The notes under the pieces: model-generated
Database searches by the model: none
What the model was told of the DNA's origin: nothing
Seen by the model: only the letters and a program-made list of their open reading frames with translations
Source of the DNA: JAAYZQ01 sp034428935
GTDB lineage: Bacteria; Chloroflexota; Anaerolineae; JAAYZQ01
Reading direction: 5' to 3'
DNA: 38,473 nt
NCBI GenBank assembly: GCA_034428935.1
Contig: DAOUHB010000173.1
Location: forward strand, 1-38,473
Part shown: piece after piece, positions 21,562 through 28,038 of the stretch
How positions within the stretch are numbered: the stretch's first letter is position 1
Layout: each line of letters begins with the position of its first letter
Program-made: the position numbers and the translations under genes

Positions 21562-22881
21562 ATGGCCACCAAGGTAATCATGCCCAAGCTGGGCATGGCC
21601 ATGAGCGAAGGCACCGTCGTGAAGTGGCTCAAGGACGACGGGGCGGAGGTCAGGTCCGGCGAGCCCATCGTCGTCGTAATGAGCAAGAAAATCACCTACG
21701 AGGTGGAATCGCCGGCCGGTGGCATTCTACGGCCCATCGCCAGGCCCAAAGATGTCCGTGGGGTAGGCCAGGTGATCGGTTGGGTCACCGAGGCCGGCGA
21801 AGCGATCCCCGAAATCGAGATCGAGGAGCCGCCGCCGGAGGGGGCACCCGCCGCGACTCCGGCTCCGGCCAAGCCCGAGGTTGCAGAGACGAGGGGCGAA
21901 GCTCCGCCCGATAAAGAGCGGGCCCCTTCCTCGCCGGCAGCCCGCCGGTTGGCCAAAGAGCTGGGCGTGGACATCTCCAGGGTCAGCCCCTCGGGCAGCC
22001 GCATCTCGGAGGACGATGTGCGGCGCTACCACGAGGAGCAGTCGCGCATCGTGGCCTCACCCCTGGCCCGGCGCATGGCCGAAGAGGAGGGCCTGGACCT
22101 GGCCACGATCCAGGGCACGGGCCCCGGAGGGCGCATCACCGAGGAGGACGTCCTGCGCGTCCTGGAAGCGGGCCCGGCCCGGCCCGAGTCCCTGCCCTCG
22201 CGCCTGCCCTTTGCCGGCATGCGCCAGGCCATCGCCGAGCAGATGGTCCACAGCCTGTCGACCATGGCCCAGGTGTCCATGAGCACCCGGGCCGACGTGA
22301 CCCAGCTAAAGGCCACGCGGGAGGCCCTCGGCGCCCGGTGGGGGCGCAAACCCTCCTACACGGACTTTTTGGTCAAGGCCGTGGCCGTCGCTCTCCAGGA
22401 GCATCCGCTGCTGGGCGCCCGGCTCGAGGGGGACGAGATCCTGATGCCCACCGAGCTTAACGTCGGCGTCGCCGTGGCGCTGGAGGACGGGCTCATCGTG
22501 CCCGTCGTGCGCAACGCCGACCGGCTGACCCTCCTGGAGATCGGCGACAGGGTGAAGGACCTGGCCGAGCGCGCCCGCCGGAACGCCCTCGCCGTGGAAG
22601 AGGTGACCGGCGGGACCATCACCATCACCAACCTGGGCACGTATGGCATCGACGCCTTCACGCCCATCGTCAACCCGCCGGAAGTCGCCATCCTGGGCGT
22701 GGGCCGTATCGACCAGCACCTGGCGCTGGTCGATGGCCAGGTGCTGGTCCGCGACGTCATGACGTTGAGCCTGACGGTGGACCACCGCATCGTCGACGGC
22801 GCGCCGGGCGCCCAATTCCTTCAGACGTTGGTGGGGCTGCTGGAGCACCCGGCGTTGATCTTTGCCAGCAGGGAGGGTTAG
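21562..22881 (+). CDS. acoC: E2 dihydrolipoyl acetyltransferase with two E3-binding domains
   Basis: 439 residues, ATG six bases after AGGAG. Residues 1-80 are a lipoyl domain with VVVMSKKITYEVESPAGG; Lys43 aligns with the lipoylated lysine and Lys42 precedes it. An Ala/Pro linker follows. Two peripheral-subunit-binding-like domains come in tandem: SPAARRLAKELGVDISRVSP...ISEDDVRRY (about 123-156) and ASPLARRMAEEEGLDLATIQ...ITEEDVLRVL (about 165-201). The catalytic domain (213-439) ends with DHRIVDG (407-413), whose His and Asp are the acyltransfer residues. One binding domain is usual, so two is notable. It accepts the acetyl group from AcoAB and passes it to CoA. Confidence 0.88.
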   Translation: MATKVIMPKLGMAMSEGTVVKWLKDDGAEVRSGEPIVVVMSKKITYEVESPAGGILRPIARPKDVRGVGQVIGWVTEAGEAIPEIEIEEPPPEGAPAATPAPAKPEVAETRGEAPPDKERAPSSPAARRLAKELGVDISRVSPSGSRISEDDVRRYHEEQSRIVASPLARRMAEEEGLDLATIQGTGPGGRITEEDVLRVLEAGPARPESLPSRLPFAGMRQAIAEQMVHSLSTMAQVSMSTRADVTQLKATREALGARWGRKPSYTDFLVKAVAVALQEHPLLGARLEGDEILMPTELNVGVAVALEDGLIVPVVRNADRLTLLEIGDRVKDLAERARRNALAVEEVTGGTITITNLGTYGIDAFTPIVNPPEVAILGVGRIDQHLALVDGQVLVRDVMTLSLTVDHRIVDGAPGAQFLQTLVGLLEHPALIFASREG

Positions 22882-22883
22882 CC

Positions 22884-24260
22884 ATGGCCGAGGTGCAGGA
22901 TCTGGTCGTCGTGGGCGGCGGCGCCGGCGGCTTTGCCGCGGCCATGCGTGCCGCCCAGTTGGGCGGCAAGGTCACCGTCGTGGAGAGCGGCCACTATGGC
23001 GGCGACTGCATGAACAAGGCGTGCATCCCCCTCACCCTGTTGATGACTGCCGCGCAGATGGTGCGCTGCGTGCAAAAGGCCGGGCGGTTCGGCCTTGGCC
23101 TCCCGGAGCCCGAGCTGAACCTGGCGGCCCTCCACGACCGCAAGGACCTCCTCGTCGAGGGCCTGCGGATGGGCACGGAACAACTGCTGGCGGAGGTGGG
23201 CATCACCCTTGTGGAGGGCCGGGGCAGGCTCGCGGCCGCGGGTATCGTGGAGGTGGGCGAGACCCGCATCGAAGCGCGCAACGTCATCCTGGCCACCGGC
23301 TCGGTCCAGGCGCAGTTGCCCATCGCCGGCGCCGACCTGCCCGGCGTCATCGGCACGGAGGAGGCCATCGAGCTGCGCGACGTCCCGCCTCGCCTGGCCG
23401 TCATCGGCAGCCAGGCGTGGGACGTGGAGCTGGCCCAGTATTTCCGGCTGATGGGCAGCGACGTGACGTACATCTGCAGCGGCGACCAGGTGCTGGCCGA
23501 AGCCGACGGCGACGTGGCGCAGCGCCTGGCAAAGGCGCTCCACGACGGCGGGATCGCCATCAAGCGGCGGGTGGCCGTGGAGGCCATCCGGCAGGGGGAG
23601 GACGGCGCCCTCGTCGTGCACCTGGCGGGTGGGCAGGAGCCGGTGGTGGCCGACAGGGTGCTGGCCTCCCGCCGCCTGTCCAATTCCGCGGGGCTTGGGC
23701 TGCGCGAGCTGGGCATCGCCATGGAGGGCGCCGCGGTGCTGGTCGACGACCGCATGGCCACGAGCGTGCCCCACGTCTATGCCATCGGCGACGTAACCCG
23801 CGGGCCATTCTGGTCGCACAAGGCCAACGCCGAGGGCATCGTCGCCGCCGAGAATGCCATGGGCGGGAACAGCCGCATGCGCTACGACATCCTGCCCTAC
23901 TGCGCCTACACCCTGCCCCAGGTGGCGTGGGTGGGCCTGACGGAGGAGCAGGCCGAGGCCCGGGGCCTGGCGTGCGAGATCGGCAAGGTGCCCGTGGCCC
24001 TCAATCCCTATGCCATGATCCTCGACGAGACGGCCGGCGAGATCAAGGTCATCGCCTGCAAGAAGTATGGCAAGATCGTGGGCGCCCACCTGGTTGCCCC
24101 GGGGGCCATCGACCTGATCAACACCATCGCCGTGGCCATGCTCTCCGAGGCCACCGTGGGCGAGCTGATGCGCTTTATCCCCCGCCACCCCTCCCTGGGC
24201 GAGGCCCTGGTGGACGCGGCTATGGACGTCGAAAAGCGCTCGCTGCACATGCCCCGCTGA
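22884..24260 (+). CDS. E3-like dihydrolipoamide dehydrogenase with altered NAD-binding motif
   Basis: 458 residues, two bases after the E2 stop. The FAD site VVVGGGAGGFAAAMRAAQLG, redox disulfide GGDCMNKACIP (C42, C47), ILATGS, YAIGDV and the C-terminal HPSLGE (His435, Glu440) are all as in lipoamide dehydrogenases. The second Rossmann motif, normally GGGYIGLE, reads GSQAWDVE (175-182): only the first Gly and the closing Glu remain. The following GR-PN segment is also changed (ASRRLSNSAGL). FAD and disulfide chemistry should work, but NAD+ binding is in doubt. It may use another acceptor or belong to a divergent subfamily. Operon position implies it reoxidises AcoC. Confidence 0.85.
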   Translation: MAEVQDLVVVGGGAGGFAAAMRAAQLGGKVTVVESGHYGGDCMNKACIPLTLLMTAAQMVRCVQKAGRFGLGLPEPELNLAALHDRKDLLVEGLRMGTEQLLAEVGITLVEGRGRLAAAGIVEVGETRIEARNVILATGSVQAQLPIAGADLPGVIGTEEAIELRDVPPRLAVIGSQAWDVELAQYFRLMGSDVTYICSGDQVLAEADGDVAQRLAKALHDGGIAIKRRVAVEAIRQGEDGALVVHLAGGQEPVVADRVLASRRLSNSAGLGLRELGIAMEGAAVLVDDRMATSVPHVYAIGDVTRGPFWSHKANAEGIVAAENAMGGNSRMRYDILPYCAYTLPQVAWVGLTEEQAEARGLACEIGKVPVALNPYAMILDETAGEIKVIACKKYGKIVGAHLVAPGAIDLINTIAVAMLSEATVGELMRFIPRHPSLGEALVDAAMDVEKRSLHMPR

Positions 24261-24288
24261 TGGGCAGCTCGGGCAGCGGCGGGACGTG

Positions 24289-25869
24289 ATGCGGGGGGCG
24301 GGACTGGCACAGGTCGTCTCGGTCTATGACCTGGGTACGCTAGAATACGCGGCCGCCTGCCGCCTCCAGGAGGAGGTGGCGGCGGCACGCGCGCGCCACG
24401 CCATCGGCGACACGTTGCTGCTGGTAGAGCACCCGCCGGTCATCACCGTCGGGCGAGGGGGCGGCTGGCAGGACGTCCTGGCCCCGGCCGCCGTCCTGCG
24501 CCGGGAGGGCATCGACCTGCTGCCCACCGACCGCGGCGGGCGGGCGACCTACCACGGTCCCGGGCAGTTGGTGGCCTATCCCATCTTCAGGATGCCCGAC
24601 CAGGACCTGCACGACTACCTCTGGCGCCTGGAAGAGACCGTCATCCGGGTCCTGGCAGCCTATGGCCTTCAGGCCGGACGCTCCGAGGAGCATCCCGGCG
24701 TGTGGCTCGCCGGGAAAAAGATAGCCGCCATTGGCCTGGCGGTGCGGCAGGGGGTCACCCGCCACGGCCTGGCCCTCAACGTTGCGCCCAACCTGTCCCA
24801 CTTTGGCCTCCTCGTTCCCTGTGGCATCGCCGGCCTGGGCGTGACGTCCATGGCCCGCGAGCTGGGCCGGGCTGTGGACGTGCCGGCCGTCGGCCGGGAG
24901 TTCGTGGCGGCCATGGGCCAGGCCTTTGACTGCCGGATGACCCGCGCCGACCCGTCCGGGCTGCCCCGGGCCGTGGGCGCGGAGGGCGCCGCCGGGGGCC
25001 AGCCGGCCTGGCTGTGGCGCCGCGTCTCGCCCGCGGCCGAAGCGGCGGTGGCCAGCATGGAGGAGCTGTTGCACGGCCTGGGGCTGCACACCGTCTGCCA
25101 GGAGGCGCGCTGCCCCAACCTGGCCGAGTGCTTCCAGGAGGGCACGGCCACCTTCTTGCTCCTGGGAAGCCTCTGCACCCGGGGCTGCCGCTTCTGTGCC
25201 GTGGGCCACGGGCGGCCCGCGCCGCCCGACCCGGGGGAGCCCGGGCGCGTTGCCACGGCCGCGGCCCGCCTGGGACTGGAGCACGTGGTCCTGACGTCGG
25301 TGACGCGCGACGACCTGCCCGACGGTGGCGCTGGCCATTTTGCGGCCACCATCCGGGCGTTGGGCCGCCGCCTGCCTGCCGCCGCCGTCGAGGTCCTGAT
25401 CCCCGACTTCCAGGGGTCGCACGCTGCCCTGGAGACCGTGATCCGGGCCGGGCCTGCTGTCCTGAACCACAACGTGGAGACCGTGCCGCGGCTGTATGGC
25501 AGCGTGCGGCCGGGGGCCGACTACCAGCGCTCCCTCGCTCTGCTGGCCCGGGCGAGGGCCCTGGGGCCGGGCCTGGCGGTCAAGTCGGGCCTCATGCTGG
25601 GCCTGGGGGAGCGCACCGCCGAGGTGATCCAGGTGCTCCGCGATCTGCGGAGGGCCGGCTGTGACCTGGTGACCCTGGGCCAATACCTGCCCCCGTCGGC
25701 CGATCAACTCCCTGTCGCTCGCTTTGTGCCCCCCGACGAATTTGCCGCCTACGCTGCCAGTGCCGAGGCCATGGGGTTTCGGGGCGTGGCCTCCGGCCCG
25801 CTGGTGCGCAGCTCCCATCGCGCCGGGGCGCTGTGGGCTGCGGCGCGACACGCTCCAACCCCCGCCTGA
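24289..25869 (+). CDS. lipB-lipA: Fused octanoyltransferase-lipoyl synthase (LipB-LipA)
   Basis: 526 residues in one frame. The N-terminal half is LipB: LLLVEHPPVITVGRGG, DRGGRATYHGPGQLVAYPI (81-99), AGKKIAAIGLAV with Lys144, and LLVPCGIAGLGVTSM with catalytic Cys178. After a short Ala/Gly/Pro linker (about 219-240) comes LipA: auxiliary cluster CQEARCPNLAEC (270-281), radical-SAM motif CTRGCRFC (296-303), VVLTSVTRDDLPDGGAGHFA, PAVLNHNVETV, LKSGLMLG-like VKSGLMLGLGE, and RSSHRA near the end. It would transfer octanoyl from ACP and insert both sulphurs on the same polypeptide, serving the adjacent E2. The ATG at 24289 follows 28 bases after E3; a GTG directly before it is an alternative start. 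Confidence 0.92.
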   Translation: MRGAGLAQVVSVYDLGTLEYAAACRLQEEVAAARARHAIGDTLLLVEHPPVITVGRGGGWQDVLAPAAVLRREGIDLLPTDRGGRATYHGPGQLVAYPIFRMPDQDLHDYLWRLEETVIRVLAAYGLQAGRSEEHPGVWLAGKKIAAIGLAVRQGVTRHGLALNVAPNLSHFGLLVPCGIAGLGVTSMARELGRAVDVPAVGREFVAAMGQAFDCRMTRADPSGLPRAVGAEGAAGGQPAWLWRRVSPAAEAAVASMEELLHGLGLHTVCQEARCPNLAECFQEGTATFLLLGSLCTRGCRFCAVGHGRPAPPDPGEPGRVATAAARLGLEHVVLTSVTRDDLPDGGAGHFAATIRALGRRLPAAAVEVLIPDFQGSHAALETVIRAGPAVLNHNVETVPRLYGSVRPGADYQRSLALLARARALGPGLAVKSGLMLGLGERTAEVIQVLRDLRRAGCDLVTLGQYLPPSADQLPVARFVPPDEFAAYAASAEAMGFRGVASGPLVRSSHRAGALWAAARHAPTPA

Positions 25870-25976
25870 AGCGCCGCGGGCTGCAACCGCAGCTCGCCGC
25901 CCGGGTCATTCTCGGCGTCGATGGCGCACCGCGCACGAGGAAAACGAGGTACTGCACACCTGGCCGGACAAGGAAA

Positions 25977-26005
25977 CGCCCCCGGCTCCACCAGAGCCGG
26001 GGGCG
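25977..26005 (-). terminator. Intrinsic terminator of the cytochrome c peroxidase gene
   Basis: A perfect 12-bp stem CGCCCCCGGCTC/GAGCCGGGGGCG with a five-base loop. Read leftward it is followed by TTTCCTT, so it best serves the leftward peroxidase gene ending at 26055, but it may also halt rightward transcription from lipB-lipA. The 25870-25976 stretch holds nothing else I can identify. Confidence 0.7.
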
Positions 26006-26054
26006 ACACGTGCCAGGAGGCACGCACCGGGGCAGGATGGCTGCCCCGGCCGTT

Positions 26055-27314
26055 CTACGGCTGGAAGCCGTCCGACAGGGTCTTCATGAACAGGACGATG
26101 CCGGCCTCCTCGTCCGCCGTCAGGCCGAGGTTGCCCAGCTCCTCCGTGTTCACGGTGCCGGCATATTCCGGCTCCGGCCACGACGGATCCACGTCGCGGG
26201 TGTTGTAGAAGCGGGTGATCTCTTCCAGGGACTTGAAGAAGCCGTTGTGGGTATAGGCCTTGACGAACTCGGGGTAGGGACGCAGGTCGACGTTGCGCAG
26301 GGTAGGAACCTTGTGCTTGCCCATCTCGTCCATGTAGACGTCTTCATCAAAGCCCGCAGACTGCAAAAAGCCCGCGAGGCCGGGGTCGATCCAGTCCGCC
26401 CCGTCGCGATTGAACTTGGGCGGCATGGTGTACCACGGGTTGGCGGGGTTCTTGGGCACGCCCAGGTTGTCGTAAGTGAAATCGGTGAACAGCGGGCGGC
26501 CGGCTTCACCCAGGTCAAAGGTGTGGCACAGGGCGCACTTGCCCTTTTCCTCGTCGGTGAACAGGGCCAGGCCGTAGACCTCGTCATCCGACAGCCCATA
26601 GCCCTTGTATTGCTCCCAGTTGCCGACGTTGATCGCCGTGACGTCCAGGCCCGCCGCCAGGGCATTGTCCCAGAACAGGTCAAACTTGGAGCTGAAGGGG
26701 TTGACCTCCGCCGACCGCTCGTAGGCGGCGATAGAGCGGGCGATGTACTCGTAGGTCAGCTCCACGCCCTTGCCGCAGTCCAGCGAGCCGGGTCCCCACA
26801 CCTGTTCGAACAGCCCGGCGTAGGCCGACCTGCGCACCTTGATGCAGACGGTCTTGGTGTTGGGGTTGTTCTGTTCCACGGGATTCAGGAAGGGTCCCTG
26901 GGCCTGCTCGGCCAGGGGGTCGCCCAACGTCCAGCCGCTGGCCCGGCCGTCCCAGAACATGCCGCCCACCCACACCTCGTCGTCCTCGTTGTAATAGAGA
27001 ACAGGGCTGTCGCCGCCGTAGGCAGCCGTGGGCGGCTTGCGGTTCCCAAAGCGGTGATCGATCGCCCCCGGGTAGACGGCCAGGGTGGCATTGATCTCGG
27101 AATCCGGCCCGGTGTAGCCCGTCGCCGGCGCGTGACAGGCCGCGCAGTCCTGGCCCCGGGGGGTGGACAGCTCGGTGTCGAACAACAGGAACTTGCCCAG
27201 TTCCTCTATGGGCGTCAACGCCTGTGCCTGGCTTCCGGTAGAGCCGATCATCCCCGCAAGGGCAAGAATGGTCACCACCAGTGCGCCAACCGCAAACATC
27301 GGTTTTATCTTCAT
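26055..27314 (-). CDS. Secreted di-haem cytochrome c peroxidase (MauG/CcpA type)
   Basis: 419 residues. The signal peptide MKIKPMFAVGALVVTILALAG... is cleaved probably around residue 31, so the protein is extracytoplasmic. Two haem-c sites: CAACH (57-61) and CALCH (about 260-264). Flanking family motifs include LGKFLLFDTELSTPRGQDCAACHAP, TPAAYGG-like PPTAAYGGDSPVLYYN, MFWDGRA, FTDFTYDNLGVP, KVPTLRNVDLRPYPEFVKAYTHNGFFKSLEEITRFYNTRD and a Met-rich end (FMKTL). It reduces hydrogen peroxide with electrons from a periplasmic donor, or is a MauG-like oxidase. AGGAGG lies 12 bases before the ATG, a rather long spacing. Monocistronic between a terminator and a divergent promoter. Confidence 0.9.
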   Translation of the reverse strand: MKIKPMFAVGALVVTILALAGMIGSTGSQAQALTPIEELGKFLLFDTELSTPRGQDCAACHAPATGYTGPDSEINATLAVYPGAIDHRFGNRKPPTAAYGGDSPVLYYNEDDEVWVGGMFWDGRASGWTLGDPLAEQAQGPFLNPVEQNNPNTKTVCIKVRRSAYAGLFEQVWGPGSLDCGKGVELTYEYIARSIAAYERSAEVNPFSSKFDLFWDNALAAGLDVTAINVGNWEQYKGYGLSDDEVYGLALFTDEEKGKCALCHTFDLGEAGRPLFTDFTYDNLGVPKNPANPWYTMPPKFNRDGADWIDPGLAGFLQSAGFDEDVYMDEMGKHKVPTLRNVDLRPYPEFVKAYTHNGFFKSLEEITRFYNTRDVDPSWPEPEYAGTVNTEELGNLGLTADEEAGIVLFMKTLSDGFQP

Positions 27315-27776
27315 GGTCGTCGATAGCCTCCTTCACTTGGTTCTCTTCGAGTTCGAACCGCCGGGTTCGCCCCGGTCCCAGAGCTGGCTGGTTGGGGGGC
27401 ACCTCCTTTCTACCGGGCCTGATGTTGCCCGGACGTGAGCGGCACGACGCCGGGGCCGCGGACCTTGCGGCAGTGCGAGGCGGCCCGTGGAAGAGCCTGT
27501 TGGACTGGAGCCGGCGGCCCCGGGAAACACGCACGCGCATGGGCTGCCTGGTTCGGAAGCGTCGCTCCAGTTCCCGGTTGGGGCTGCGACGAGTGATGGA
27601 ATGCCGGGGGCCGCACGTCAGGGGGCGGCACACTGCCCCACGGCACTGCGGGGCGCGAGAAACGGCCGGGGAGGCCGTATTCTATAGGGCAGGCGCGAAG
27701 GAGGTCGGTCTCCTCTCTCCGGCCGGGAGCGGCGCACGTCCCGGCCAACGCCTTGTGAAAACTTTCGCCAGTCGTA

Positions 27777-27805
27777 AGAATACCATACAGGATCCGGTTT
27801 GTCAA
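27777..27805 (-). promoter_or_regulatory. Sigma70 promoter, probably of the peroxidase gene
   Basis: On the minus strand a perfect TTGACA (27805-27800), 17 bases, TATTCT (27782-27777). It implies a start near 27770 and a 5' leader of about 455 bases before the peroxidase ATG, long enough for RNA-level control or a small unrecognised gene. Confidence 0.65.
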
Positions 27806-27830
27806 GTCCTGGATCTTTGCGCAGCGCTGC

Positions 27831-27862
27831 TGCTCGTGGCGGATAACAATCCGGCGCGAGCA
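27831..27862. repeat. Degenerate GTGGCGGAT...ATCCG hairpin
   Basis: TGCTCG (27831-27836) pairs with CGAGCA (27857-27862), and GGAT pairs with ATCC inside. The CTCGTGGCGGATNACAATCCG core is the reverse complement of the hairpin at 2295-2316 (GGATTGTGATCCGCCACGAG). This points to a dispersed repeat family in this genome. Confidence 0.55.
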
Positions 27863-27926
27863 AGTGAGGGACCGGTGGGTCGTGCGAGTGACCTTGACAA
27901 GGCCGCCGAGCGCCCACACTCACCCC

Positions 27927-27954
27927 TTGACAACCCGGGTTTTCGCGCTATAAT
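27927..27954 (+). promoter_or_regulatory. Perfect-consensus sigma70 promoter of the cyclase/NB-ARC gene
   Basis: TTGACA (27927-27932), 16 bases, TATAAT (27949-27954), both boxes exact. Start of transcription near 27961, about 78 bases before the ATG at 28039. An exact promoter before a signalling gene suggests either high constitutive output or a repressor. The spacer contains CCCGGG but no clear operator. Confidence 0.78.
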
Positions 27955-28038
27955 CGGACTTGTTCGGTCAGGTATTCGGCCGGTCGCGGCCGGCAAGCCG
28001 CCGGCCGCCCCGGGCTAGAAGGATGGGAGCGATGTAGG

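Larger units (their letters stand above)
27315..28038. other. 724-bp divergent intergenic region
   Basis: Holds the leftward promoter at 27777-27805, the rightward consensus promoter at 27927-27954 and a degenerate hairpin at 27831-27862. The stretch 27315-27770 would be a 450-base leader of the peroxidase mRNA. It contains AAAGGAGGTG around 27410 (minus) opening a frame that runs out of phase into the peroxidase gene, and no recognisable riboswitch. Long open frames here on both strands lack family features and are not called. Confidence 0.5.

Noticed and set aside
18039..22881. Pyruvate or branched-chain 2-oxoacid dehydrogenase as first choice
   Set aside because: Subunit sequences allow it, but acoX and the DUF6506 gene inside the operon favour acetoin dehydrogenase. 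Kept as an alternative only.
27340..27420. tRNA-like GGTTCGAAC segment on the minus strand
   Set aside because: The flanking bases do not form a T-arm, and no acceptor or anticodon arms can be drawn.
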